Positions 52,327 to 64,000 of a stretch of DNA of 64,000 bases are shown here, one piece after another. The stretch covers positions 434,001 to 498,000 of the forward strand of contig CAJSYZ010000009.1 in the NCBI GenBank assembly GCA_910574455.1. The letters are read 5' to 3'. A program made the position numbers and the translations under genes. Numbering within the stretch: position 1 is the first letter of the stretch; every line of letters begins with the position of its first letter. The notes under the pieces are model-generated. The model was not told the DNA's origin, made no database searches, and saw nothing but the letters and a program-made list of their open reading frames with translations. The stretch comes from Trichaptum fuscoviolaceum (Eukaryota; Basidiomycota; Agaricomycetes; Hymenochaetales; Trichaptaceae).

Positions 52327-55313
52327 TTAATGGTTGTATCCAGGCGCCAAAGGAGGCGCCGGACCGCCCGTAAACCATTGTTTCTCGAGACGCTTCGCGC
52401 GTAGTATTCGCAACGCTCTGTCCTCGAGGACATCGTGATTGATTATTTGGTCAGCAAGTGTTGCTGTAGACGAACGCCGAGATGATGCGGGCGAGCCATC
52501 TACGGAGTGTGTAATCGTAGAGGCGGTGGAAGGAAACGAATCTGAGATCGGCGACAAATCAAAGTTGTTTGTTCCAGGGCTGAAAACTCCCTTATCATAA
52601 TGTTCGTAATCCTGTGGTGGTGATCGGGAGCGAGCAACACCGATACCATCCAATTTTTCAACAGTGGGCTTCTCGTAAAGTATTGACTGAGAACAGCCAA
52701 GGTGAACGGAGAAATTCGCAATAGGGAACGACGAGTACACCGGTAACGGTCTCTCCAGCAACGGGATAGAGAAACTAGTTGGATCGAGCTTTTCCTCCCG
52801 GATCAGACTTCTAATCTCCCGCAGCACAGCTAGCTGCATGAAATCGTGTCCGTGCAGCTCGTAATCGCCCACGTCTACGTGATGCCAAGTAAGGTTGAAG
52901 TAGCGCCCTAACATATACAGCATGCCACTAAGACGGTTCACCGGTGCTGGGAGTAGTTGACGCCAGTGCGCCTCCGTATAGCTTTGGATAATCGCCGTTC
53001 GAGCACCGCCGCCATCGATTTTGTTGCCAATGAGCGCATCGAAGATGGTGCTCCGCTCTTCCTGACCGGAGGATACAGAGTACAATGGGAGTGATGAGGG
53101 CCAGGCGCGGACAAGGAAGAATATCATCAACCAGTAGATAGACTCGGCATCATGTACTGGTCTGTGAATGACAGCCTTCGGAGGATTTCGCAGGTTCGGT
53201 GCCTTTGTTACCGAAGAAACAAAATTTTGAAGGTTATCTCTTCTAGCGTCCGTTGTAGCATTTGCCGACGAGATCTCTTCCGAACAAAGTTCCACAAAAA
53301 GTGCAGCATCGTCATCCGTCAGGGCGCTAAAATTCGGCGTAGGTACACCTTTTCGAGCGAGGTGCTCCGCAATGTAGGCAGGCGTTCCCTTCACAAATCT
53401 TAGACGAGGGACAAAGCTTAGAACGAGAAACACTCACCACTTTCCCCTCTATCTCGTACTTGACCTGGTTGTGAACATCTTGTCGTTCCATAGCATTCTC
53501 AAGGGCTTTCTATAGTCTCGGTGAGTAAGGCCTTCTGGTCGAAGCTGGATGGGAGTACCACTTACGTAGTTCTCGCGAAGACTCCGTTTATGGTCACAAG
53601 AATCGTTCTCATCAAACTTCGCCTCTGAAACATTCGATACGTAATTAACAACTTCTTCCAAGTCGATAGCATTGTCAAAATCAGCCAGTGCCGCGTGGAT
53701 ACGTCTCTCGCTACCGCCATGTCGGAGTTAAAAAGAAGAGAATATCGGGGGAAAATGTATGAGTACGTACCTGTCGCCCAGGATATTATCAATAAAGCCA
53801 TGTCCATCCATTTTATCCTTCGGGCCTTCAAGATGACTGTAATTGATGAGGACATTCCCCCAGCTTAAGTCACGATGAAGTATGCCACGTTCTTCGATAA
53901 GTATCCGATGTACTGAAATGTCAACTCCAAAGTAAGCCTTCAGAAAGAGTCCCGAAAGATGCTACTCATACCTTCGATTAGATCATATATAACTTTCAGG
54001 AATTCCAAGATACTCCTGCACGCCGATAGAGATTCCCCGATCGTAGAAAGGGCTATCAAGCGACTCTGTCTTGGAATTCCACGACCCTCATCCGTCGGCG
54101 TCCAGGTCGTCAACGGGCTTTCTGGACTCAATGCCTCGCAGATTCGGACTACACCCGGACATCCTACGACCTTTCGAAGGTATCTATCCTCAAACACTGG
54201 CTTTCGTCCGTCTCCCCATTGATGCTTGAATACTGCAGCAGGGGGGCCGATGGGTGAGAATAGCCGTATTCCGAGACCCACGTAGGCTTTACGGCCCCAT
54301 CCTTGTCCGCGGAACAAGTCGAAGAGGGTATACGCAGACTTTGACGATTCGTCAACAAAGAGATTGCCATCGGCTCCGGATTGTTGATTATGCCCATCCC
54401 CTACAGGCCAACAATTAATAGAAGCTAGAGAGTGCGGCTTGAAGATGGGGACATCCAGTCCGGGGCGCGTCAAAGACACCGAGTATAGTTGATAGACGAA
54501 GCGCACTAATGGCTTGGTCTCTCCCCATCCATGAAAGACTGAGACCTCCGCATGGTCAAGGAAGAACTCCGCTATCCGATAACCATCTGGGTGAGCCATC
54601 AAACCGCAGAATGAGCCTGTGCCAGACTGGTATCGCGACGCGTTCCAGTAGTGACTCAGTATCTGTACAACGAGCTTCCCGTCCGCAAGGTCTCGGCAAG
54701 AGTGTCGCGAGTCAATGTGGGCAAAGGAACAAATATCCTGCCAGTCAATATTGTCCGGTACGCGGACGCGGAGTGGAACAGCGCCGCGAGAGACATATGC
54801 CTCCACTTCGTCCTTCGTAGCTTGGACAGCGATGATACTTGGCTCCGTTCGTCGATTGTCATATGAGCAAGAGGAGGACGAATTTGACCAAGGTAAGAAC
54901 AAAAGATATGAGGGGTCGGATGCTGCCTTGTCGAGAGATGAGCCAGTTTGTAGGCTTATAGCCGACAGTAAAATAGCCAAAGGATGATATAGAGGGCATG
55001 TTCGGAGCCTACTGTGATCGACTTCCTCGACAAAGGACGAACATTGTCGGAAAATTGCGTCATCGATGTGAGAGTAGGTGTCGTCTGTTAATCTCTCGGC
55101 AATCCTATAGTTATCTCGCTCCAAGGATGCCCAGATAAACGCGTTAAGGCTTGAGGGAGCATATGGCTTGAATCCCCTGTTCTTCGTGGCATTCGGGTGG
55201 AGAATCTGAAACTCGGGTTTGGTCGAGACCTTCAACATGGCTAACACGAAGGATTAGTCTAGCTATACGACGCGCGGTGAAGGGGATGGAGAAACAAGCA
55301 CAGGCTCAGACAT
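52327..55313 (-). CDS. FunK1-type fungal protein kinase
   Basis: The main N-terminal exon starts at ATG 55238, or at ATG 55313 (MSEPVLVSPSPSPRV) through a short intron. A FunK1 N-terminal region follows. The kinase domain has VGLGIRLFSPIGPPAAVFKH, catalytic loop RGILHRDLSWGNVLIN (HRDx4N, after an intron ending TTTCAG at about 53914), LADFDNAIDL in place of DFG, and TPAYIAEHLARKG (APE-like region). The C-terminal frame ends at 52327 (APPLAPGYNH). Introns lie near 53980-53914, 53770-53725, 53560-53510 and 53440-53405. FunK1 kinases are strongly expanded in Agaricomycetes; their substrates are mostly unknown. All key residues are present, so it is probably functional. Confidence 0.88.
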
Positions 55314-55319
55314 GATATG

Positions 55320-57414
55320 TTCATTTCCGGGGAGGCATTGATTTTCCGTCTCGTGCCATGCCGAAAGAAGGCGCGAAACGTGAGTTATTTTTACATTCCA
55401 CCCTACATTCCTCGCAATGGCATACGATGAGCCGGTATTCGATATGTATACCATGCCATAGGATCGACCACTTAGGGGTTGGTCTGCATAACAAGACAGG
55501 AGTTATGACGAGTGATGGGCTAGCTAAAAAGGTTATTAGTTCAGTCGACTTTCAAGTCAAATACCGCCTACTTCTTTTGTCCCCCTCTTCAGCACGTAAT
55601 TTTTTCTCCTGTACATAGATATTGAGCACTGCTCGGCTGTGCTTTCGTGCAAACATCCTTTTCGAGGCAATCACCGTTGACTGAAGAGGGCGGATCTGGC
55701 GATCGAAGACAGTGAAGGCCAGATCGAGGAATGCAGATGACGATTTACCCCGTCACTGGCAGGGTCCTTGACCAGTCCTATTGTTACTGAACGATACATA
55801 GCATGTAGAACAAGAGCACCAAGAATATGGACAATATATCGAACATGCCGATGAGTATATATTCTGGTGAGCCTGTTTTGATTTGACCGGTGATCTCGAC
55901 TAACCAGGTAAACATCGAACAAAAAGATCTAGTGATGACCTTGAGCCTATTTCCATTCTGTGCGGGACGCTAAATGGACGCTTTGAGTGTGAGATGGATG
56001 TCCGAGTCGTTCAGTCATTCTTATTGTTTGTCCAGAATTGGTGATCCCGCTTCGTGTCATGAGGAAGGTGAGCACATCCATTCAATTGGCGCACGCACAT
56101 GAACATTAATATAACGAGCTGACGCGAAGTAGGTATCCCAATCCAACCATCCGGGCTTCCCAGCCAACTTGTGTGTAATAAAGGCGAGGGGGTGGGGAGG
56201 GGGGGCGATGAAGCAGCACTACACCGTGACATAAGTTGTGTCCGACCCGGCCTTTTATCCCCTCCAGTATCTTCAACTCGCTTACAGAAGTGACCGTTGA
56301 GATATTGAGTACTTTCAAACACTTTTAACTCCTAGCAGTGAGAGGAAAGTCGAGAACAGTGAACGAAGCAAAGATGAACTTGAAGCTGCTGACTAACTTG
56401 AGACAAGCATCATGTGATCTGCCACCGTGACTGCCGGTGGCAGTGTCTGGCAGTGCCAGTGGGCGTATTAACGACTCGGACGCGCCGCGTCACGCGTTTT
56501 GGACCTCAGGCTCCGACTTGAACTTTAAGTTCAGAACTTCTACCACCATCACCGCACACTTACAGGGCCTGATTGGCTTCTGATGAACTGAATTTTTCAT
56601 CCTTCATACTAGCAGACTGAATATCCATCTCCTAAGATAATACACTCTAGGCTCTAAACGCAGAATCAAATGCATCGGGTTCAGTCTTACGCAGAAATTC
56701 GCAAAATTGTTATTTCAGGGAGATCATGATGGGTTTGTCAATGTTGGTGAGACTTCATGTTCATGAAGTAGTCTCAAATTAAGATTCTTCATGTCTTCAT
56801 ACAGAAATTGACAACTATTCGTAAATCTCATCCGATACTATCGGCGAGGATGAGCGGATATGTGGGGACTTTCAGTTATTCCCCCTCGTTTCTTATCCCT
56901 GCTCCGCATCAGTGCCTGGGTTCTTCAGCAATCAGGAGTGTTCTCCCTTCTGCTTCAAGTTTGCCAAGGTGAGCAGTGCAGACGACTTTGATCGGTACCC
57001 GCCTAATTGATTAGGTAAGCGCCGCATAATTTGCCTTATCTCTTCAAGTTTTCCGGGACCTTTTGAACCTTTCTCCCATCTTTCCCTGCCAGGCTACGAT
57101 CAGTCCTCGCCTCGAAACACTGCGTTGGTTTTCCTCAAGATGCTTTGACAACTATAGACGCTCGTGATTGAGGCAGCGTGCTCTGTGGATCTTCAAACAC
57201 ATACATGCTCCGGGCAGTCGCCAAGTGCTGCTTGGCCAGGCCGTTTAGATGGGAAGAACGCGTGCGCGGTTATACGGAGAAGCTGATGGAGCCATATGGC
57301 CGTGGATCACAGGAGTCTGGGCAGATCATTTACGGCGTCCGGGCGGTACCGTATAAATGTCTGTGCGCTTGAGCAACTTTGACTGTCTCTTGCTCTTGCT
57401 CTTCGACGTCCACC
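55320..57414. other. Intergenic, upstream of permease
   Basis: I see no supported gene. A block at 56400-56540 contains GGTGGCAGTG and CTCAGGCTCC words like those at 16790-17070. A polyG/polyC-rich tract lies at 56185-56205. The last 400 bp presumably hold the promoter of the permease gene. Confidence 0.4.
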
Positions 57415-59308
57415 ATGGCTATCTGGAAGCGGACCAGCAAGAGTGCAGATAACTCCAGCAGCTCTCTGGAGGCAAAGCCGACCAAAAATGAATACGATGG
57501 CGCCTCGGCAACGTCGATCCCAGCTCAGGTTGAAGCCACTGAGCACTATAAACTACATCGCGGCCTGAAAGCACGTCATATCACCATGATAGCGATTGGG
57601 GGCGCTATTGGAACTGGTCTCATCATCGGAACGTGAGTCTCTTCTATCCTTCAATGAAACCTATGTCTGATTTTCTCTTAGCGGCGCCGCTCTTGCTCGT
57701 GCAGGTCCAGCATCAGTTCTGATTTCGTATGCTTCCGTCGGGTTTCTTGTATATCTTGTCATGTGTGCGCTGGGCGAGATGGCAGCCTGGCTCCCACTAC
57801 CCTCGGGATTTACCGGATACGCTGCTCGGTTTTGTGATCCGGCTTTGGGGTTTTCTCTTGGATATACGTGAGTAACATCTTTCAGTTACGGATAATCCGT
57901 GCTGACAGGAGAACTAGCTATTGGTTTAAGTATATCATCACGACGCCAAACCAGCTGACAGCCGCCGCGCTGGTTATTCAGTATTGGGTACCTCGAGAGC
58001 ACGTCAATCCAGGTGTTTTCATTGCCGTATTCCTGGTGGTTATCATCTGTATCAACTACTTCGGAATTCGCTTCTTCGGGGAGTTCGAGTTCTGGCTTTC
58101 GAGTCTCAAGGTTATCATTATCGTCGCACTTATTCTCCTTTCCTTCATCCTTGCTCTGGGTGGCGGCCCGGATCATGATCGTAAGGGGTTCCGGTACTGG
58201 AAGGATCCTGGCGCCTTCAATACTTACATCGAACGTATGTTCTGCTCGCTTAACTCCTGTGTCACGTGGTGCTAAACAAATAAAAATTTTAAATACCAAA
58301 ACTCTAGAGGGCGCTGCTGGTCGCTTCCTCGCGTTCTGGTCTGTCATGGTGACTGCGACGTTCGCGTACCTGGGCACGGAGCTCGTGGGTGTGACCGTCG
58401 GTGAGGCGCAGAATCCCCGAAAGACAATCCCCCGCGCGATCAAGCTCACTTTTTACCGGATCCTGTTCTTCTACATCTTGTCTGTGTTTTTCCTGGGCAT
58501 GCTCGTGCCGTACAACAGCAAAGAGCTTGTGTTCGCGAACAGCCAGTCGAGCTCTGCATCGGCCTCGCCTTTCGTCGTAGCCATCAAACTGTCCGGCATC
58601 AAGGCCCTCCCAGGCATCCTCAATGCGTGCATCCTTCTCTTCGTCTTCAGCGCGTCTAATTCCGACCTCTACATTGCATCTCGAACACTGTATGGTATCG
58701 CACGCGAGGGCAAGGCACCGCGGATCTTCGCATGGACGGATAAACGAGGTGTCCCTGTATTCGCTCTCGCGCTGTCAGCCGCGTTCTCCTTGCTCGCATT
58801 TATGAACGTCGCGGACGATTCTAAGGTCGTTTTCGGATACTTCGTCAACCTTGTCACCATATTCGGCCTTCTCACGTGGATTTCTATCCTCATATCGCAC
58901 ATTTACTTCGTCCGTGCTCGTCGTGCGCAGGGCATCCCAGATAGTGAACTCGCGTACACTGCTCCTCTCGGTATCGCCGGTTCAATTGGTGCACTTGCGT
59001 TCTGCATCTTGATTGCAATCTTCAAGAGCTTCAACGTCTTCGTACACTCGCCAAAAACCTACGGCAACTTCGACTACAAGAATTTCATCACGGGCTACCT
59101 CGGCATTCCGCTCTACTTGATCATGATTTTCGGGTACAAGTTCACTCATAGGAATTCGTCTATTCGTCCTCAAGATGTAGATTTGCACAGTGGAAAGGAT
59201 GCTATTGACCGCGAGGAAGAAGAGTTTGTGGCCGAGATGGAGAGGAAGGCAGCCGAGAGGGAATCAGAGAATTGGTTCTATAGGACTTTCGTTGCGTGGC
59301 TCTTCTGA
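57415..59308 (+). CDS. Amino acid permease (APC superfamily)
   Basis: Four exons (57415-57632, 57682-57867, 57918-58234, 58308-59308) separated by 49, 50 and 73-nt introns encode 573 residues with all junctions in frame. The first helix has IGGAIGTGLIIGTGAALARA, the amino acid permease signature. About 12 hydrophobic segments follow, with conserved TFAYLGTELVGVTVGEAQNP and ASRTLYGIAREGKAPRIF. The C-terminus is charged and cytoplasmic (EEEEFVAEMERKAAERESEN). It is a plasma-membrane proton symporter of the fungal YAT type. The signature resembles Dip5-like acidic amino acid permeases, but substrate cannot be read from sequence alone. The gene looks intact. Confidence 0.95.
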
Positions 59309-59459
59309 TCTTCACACTGCTTATACTCTTTTTGACGTCGTTTCCACCTTATACATTGGTCATTTGTTTTATACTATACATGCAATCCTTGTCACGGTAA
59401 TATTACACTTGTCAATCTTGATATTCAAATATGTATTATTAGGCCCGTCATTGGTTATC

Positions 59460-61793
59460 TCACTGCACGGTGCTGCTGCTTGCAGGTGCTTTAGGATTAT
59501 TTTCCATCCATGTCGCCGGAACAACATTGTCCATGGTGAGCTTACCCTCGTTCAGGAGCTTCCGCACTTCTGTCTCCCATTCAAAGACGTAGTCGTAATG
59601 TGCTTGCCTTGGTCCGACAGCGAGTGCACTTGACGAGTACTCCCAGATGCGAAGCATCTTGGGGACACATTCCTTGAGCTTATCGATCAGAGGCAAGACA
59701 ACACTGAGAGGCGCCCCGATGGTAAAGACGTCATTTAGCGCGGTTGATAGACAACCTTCCATAGACCTCAATTTTATAATCTTGGAATGAGATTCTAGTG
59801 CAGACGTACTGGCATGTCGTTCGTCATCTTGCGGATAGCAAGTCTTTGCTGCTTCCATGTAGCAATTGAAGGATTTCTTCATCAGGTCCATCAGGTCACC
59901 CGTCGCCTCCACCTCCTTCGCCATTTCGCTATAGCAGAATCCCTTTTTCCTAACATGAAGTGAGTGTCTGTCAGGACTTGGTCTGGATTATAAGGACTCA
60001 CGTCAGTGCCTCTCCCATAGGATACAAGAAGGAAGTGAGCATCAGGCTGGGTTCAGCTGTCCGGGGTTGACTCATGAAGTCCCTCAGGCTCCGCTTTACA
60101 TCTCGCTCATAATCTTCGGACAGTTCAAGTAGCGCCTGTATAGTGTGCCCGACTGATTCTTCCGACTTCTTATTCTCCAATGCCTACAAGCGTTCAGAAA
60201 CAATACTTGGTAAAGGATGTAATCGCGCACCCGAGAGAATGTGTATAGGTACAGCCCACGCACTGCAAGGACGAACTTATCGTCGAGCATTTCGTATCGT
60301 TGGCCGTCGTCTGGGAATCCCCGCCAATGTTTCCGACTGCATTCGAGAACGTCGATGGCCATCGCGTAGAAGTTCAGAGCTTGATCAAAGTCGCCACCGA
60401 TGCCTGCTGCTATGAATGCACGCATGATCCAAGCTCTGGCAGATTAACTCAGCTAATGACAGTCATGAAGTCATCCGTTATGTGCTTACGATACAATAGT
60501 TAAAATGGCCAGACTGGTATTTTGCCATCCGTCGGAATCGACGCGTTCGTCTATATGTGTCACGACAGTTTCCGACCCTTCGTCCAGCCAAGCATGAACA
60601 TTGGCTTTCTTGCTCTCCGCATGGACTGTTGACGAAAGCAACTATTAGATAACTTGAACTATATACTGTATATTTTAACTTACTTTGTTTATCGAGGTCT
60701 TCCAACCAGTCCTTGCTGTCCATATGGAAAATACGGCGATCCTTCAAAATTCCTTTAACCAAATCTTCCAGAGCCTAAGGCATGCCCTCGTCTTCTAATT
60801 CATGATATTAAAGGTTTATCAAGATCACTTACTCCATTTTCGTTGTCATAAATAATTTCGCCAGTCGGCGAGACTGTCTCTTTGAGGTTCTTCATTTTCT
60901 TCACACCTGCCGCAAAGCTCTGAACATCGAGTCAGAAGTTAGAACATCGCAAATGAGATAAAGGTCGTATGAGTACAATACCTGATATGCAGAGTGGATA
61001 ACCCAAGCCTAGTAGAAATAATGTCAGTTCCTTTCTCTCTTTGTAGTTTGAGAAAACTAACGCTACTGGATGTCGCTTCCGGTTCTCCATTGTTGATAGC
61101 AGTTTGCAACTCAGCTACCAACGAATTGGCCCGATCCCATGGCCGGTTACCTGCAGTAGACTCCGGTGAATGAATAAGGAGTGTTTGCTGTGGATTTGCA
61201 GCTTGTTTTTCGGCGACACGCAGTCTAGATTCCATCTGCCCTTTCATTTCTTTCTGTGCCGGAGACAGTTCTACATCCGGATCGGCAAGCGTAGACAGTC
61301 CTTTCCTATATGCCTCTACGGCAGACTTCCAATCACCGAGTTCCTGTACGATGCGGATACGAATTAATTCATATTTCACAATAAACAGCAGAGAACGCTA
61401 AAGGAACATTTTTACGACATACCTCAGTAGCCGCAGCAAGGCGTCCCCATGCCTTCGTGTAGCTCGGGTCTAGTTCAACAGCCTCCGCGCATTCCCCTGA
61501 ATATAAGAGTGTCAATGAGACATAGATAACGTACCTTTGTACTATCTTCCCGGGCTTCTGAGTATCTATGTTGGAATGTGCGGATTGTATTTATAGCACT
61601 GATAGCAGAGGTTCACTTCTCACCTCCCGAGTGGTAATAAGCATGCAGCGCGGTTGGCATAAAGAACTGGATTGCTCATATCTTGCTGTATAGCTGCTGT
61701 ATATATCCAGTACGCTCCGGCGAAATCCTTTTGAGCGAATAGAGCGTTGCCTTCTTCTCTGAGAGACCTTTCGGTCTGTTGGTCTTCGGACAT
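59460..61793 (-). CDS. TPR domain protein
   Basis: ATG 61793 starts MSEDQQTERSLREEGNALFA, and tetratricopeptide units follow: KDFAGAYWIYTAAIQQ with NPVLYANRAACLLPLG, then AEAVELDPSYTKAWGRLAAA, then ELGDWKSAVEAYRKGL. Several short introns interrupt it (donor GTGAGA at 61623; others near 61500, 61385, 61060, 60840 and 60690). The middle contains LEDLVKGILKDRRIFHMDSK. The last exon (about 59924-59460) is helical and ends PKAPASSSTVQ. Three N-terminal TPRs suggest a protein-binding scaffold or co-chaperone-like role. The C-terminal half is typical of Agaricomycete proteins of unknown function. Confidence 0.8.
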
Positions 61794-61799
61794 ATTCAA

Positions 61800-63091
61800 T
61801 AGTTAGTGTTGGTAGTCGTTAGCTAAAGTAGACTGAGTCCAGTCAGTGACGGTGGTACAGTAATGGGTAAGCGTGGTGAGAAGGAGAGTGAGTTTGTTTC
61901 GTAATAGCTCATGGGTGAAAAATAGGGAAAAATATAGGTGATTGAGTAGACTCGTGACCCACTGCTATGCCACGGTATGAATGGGAGAAGAGCAGAGTGC
62001 AATAAGTTCCGAAAGAAGTGACTCTCAATTTCAACTTTCAACAGACGGGTTCGCTAGTCGAATGACAAGTAGATGTACTAGCTCATCTTTGCGTTCCGAA
62101 GCTCGTTAACAACTTGAAGGTTTTTAACATAAATTTCGGATGCTTACTTTCAAGTAGTAGTGTTCGAAATTCGAATGAACCAACCGATTGACTAAAGCTA
62201 GAGGAACATTAACACAGCTGAACTTGAAGATGATTTTCACGCATGAAATGAGATAAATTTATAGATCGGTAATAATGAGAACACATTGGAGAAAGTCATG
62301 GACACGGTGATGTACCTGTAAGACATCAACTAAGTCTGAGACTCTGAGATGACTCGGCCCGCCGGGAGTCTTCGGCAGCAGCCTCAGGCAGCCAGGCTCA
62401 GGCTACTAGTATTAGTAGTAAGTGCGTGGAAACATTATACTACTAGTAGTAGTAGATTACTCACAAAATACTAGTACTGCCACTGACACTTCTCTGCCAC
62501 GATCATCGACCAACTCATCCCTTGAGATGCCTTTTTAAAAGAATTGGCCCGTATCCCTCAACTCGACGAAATTGCGGGCCCCTAGCTGCTATGCCCTTTC
62601 CAACTCGGAGTGAACGAGATCAAAGGACTAATCTTGTCGACGATTGTCTTAGTGTACACTCATTATGTTTAGAACGACAGGACCGGAAGGCCCAGTGAGT
62701 CCCTCCTTTCTGTTCAAGCTCTTATTTAATGATTTTATTCATACTATTGTTAGGAGATACTGCGACCTCAGGCCTACCTTTACGGAGTGGATGCGGAAAA
62801 TGTGGCTCTCTGATTGGATGAGATGTTCCGACTGACCTGCGTAAGAGCACCTTTAGTACACCGGCGTGCTCAGACGAGAGCCGACATCCGTCATACATTC
62901 TGTTATATCTCTATCATATGGGAGTAAGGAAAGCTGAGATTCGTCGCTAATCACATCTATGTTTGGGTATGTGTCGGTGTGACCGTTGATGAGTGTACCT
63001 ACGGCTTTCCAACGGAGCTGTCGGTCGTCTCTCGGTATCAAAGTGAGAGATCCTTATTTATTCTGAAAGACAGACGCTCGATTACTCTTGA
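61800..63091. other. Intergenic between divergent TPR and ABC genes
   Basis: It contains ACTAGTAGTAGT and CAGGCTCAGGCT words at 62370-62480 and presumably both promoters. A frame at 62853-63041 on the minus strand is not supported. Confidence 0.45.
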
Positions 63092-64000
63092 ATGTCTGCG
63101 ATGTCTCCACGCCCGCTGCTGTTTTCCTTACCCCTCTGGTTGATGTATACACCTCTTGCTGCAGTTCTTGCCATCTGCATTTTTGAAAGTGCAGCATCTT
63201 GCTTTCACAAGAAACCTTTGACCTCCCTCATTTCCGTATTTCAACCCTTGCTCTCAATACACGAAGCTGAGGCCCTCGTCAATGGCGAGTCTCTCTCGTC
63301 AGCAAAGATCAAACAGAAAGCTCCCCTACGGTTGACGCTGGCCTTGTCTGTGGTTGCATTTATCGAGACCGTGTTTTGGTCGAGCGGTTTCATCCGATCC
63401 TTTATTCACCAGACCTGCGCGGAGTGGGGACTTTTCGCTCTTGCGTTCAGCTGGATGTACGCCTCCGTCAAACCAGTTCTACGTCCAACATATACTCCGC
63501 CATACGATCTCCTCTTTCTATACCTGACGCTGCAGGTTTCTGGGATTTACCATTTTGGATGTCTTTTGCTTCAGTGGTCACTCGCGGATTCTTCCCCTCC
63601 CGCTACCCTCCTAGCTTTCCACACGCTCAACGTCGCATTTATCTCAACCCTCATCATCATAGTTCTTTCACGGCCGGTCGCAGAGCCTCCTGACGAGCCT
63701 GCGAAGTCCCCAATGCCCTCCGCCCCAGAGAATTCTGCTTCACTATGGAGCTGGTTAACCTACGGCTGGATGAACCCGCTCATCAAACAGGGTACCTACA
63801 ATACGCTGAACGAAGACGATGTCCCGTCACTCAGCGTTACGGGAAGGGCCAAGCCCGTGTTCCTCAAGTTCAATACATTCAACCAAAAATCGCTACCTTG
63901 GAAGTTGTTCATGGCTAACTCATTGGATCTATTGTACGTGACGATAATTTCCCTTTACAATTGTAACCGCTAACCATAAAGTTAGAGTTAATTTCATCGG
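63092..64000 (+). CDS. ABC transporter, ABCC (MRP) type, 5' part
   Basis: Exon 1 (63092-63933) encodes about five hydrophobic segments of an N-terminal TMD0-like region. The segment SLWSWLTYGWMNPLIKQGTY with NEDDVPSLS follows, typical of the start of the first core membrane domain in fungal ABCC transporters. An intron (63934-63981, GTACGT to AAAG) joins in frame to FRVNFIG, which runs off the window. ABCC proteins export conjugates and metabolites at the plasma or vacuolar membrane. Nucleotide-binding domains lie outside the window. Confidence 0.85.

Overview
The window looks like a gene-poor, repeat-rich piece of an Agaricomycete (mushroom-forming basidiomycete) nuclear genome. The signs are genes split by many 45-75 nt introns, chromodomain Ty3/Gypsy elements, a Plavaka-type transposase, FunK1-type kinases, an alpha-1,3-glucan synthase fragment and hAT-like miniature elements.

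Layout. (1) 1-16745: a minus-strand host gene of an unnamed family is split by a Ty3 element, called B here (215-13292, + strand). B's gag is in turn split by a second Ty3 element, A (1140-7871, - strand, target duplication GCGTG). (2) 17117-26889: a Plavaka-like transposase (+) has a 2.85 kb element with a 1.3 kb near-perfect palindrome inserted in its coding sequence. Excising that element with one 7-bp repeat restores the reading frame. A convergent gene of unknown function follows. (3) 28.6-31.3 kb: a weak gene fragment, then a DEDDy 3'-5' exonuclease gene. (4) 31.7-34.6 kb: a decayed alpha-1,3-glucan synthase. (5) 35.1-36.0 kb: a decayed kinase-like fragment carrying a hAT-type miniature element. 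(6) 36.8-38.0 kb: a gene with a PD-(D/E)XK-like motif. (7) 38015-49137: a region bounded by about 56-bp inverted repeats rich in GGATTAATCC, with an internal intact-looking Ty3 element C (40667-47372, - strand, duplication CCCTG), a tRNA-like sequence and tandem repeats. (8) 50.3-55.3 kb: a second hAT-type miniature element, a kinase-like gene and a FunK1 kinase. (9) 57.4-64.0 kb: the most ordinary stretch, with an amino acid permease, a TPR protein and the 5' end of an ABCC-type transporter that runs off the window.

The main result concerns expression and priming of the three Ty3 elements. A and C have the -1 slippery heptamer GGATTTT just before the gag stop, a 5-nt spacer and a perfect 9-bp stem. 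B has GGGTTTT, also with a 5-nt spacer and a stem. In both types an 11-nt LTR segment is exactly complementary to the primer-binding site, and the two differ by a compensated base (ACTTTTGGCCT in B, ACTTTTGACCT in A/C). This is what Tf1/sushi-type self-priming predicts.
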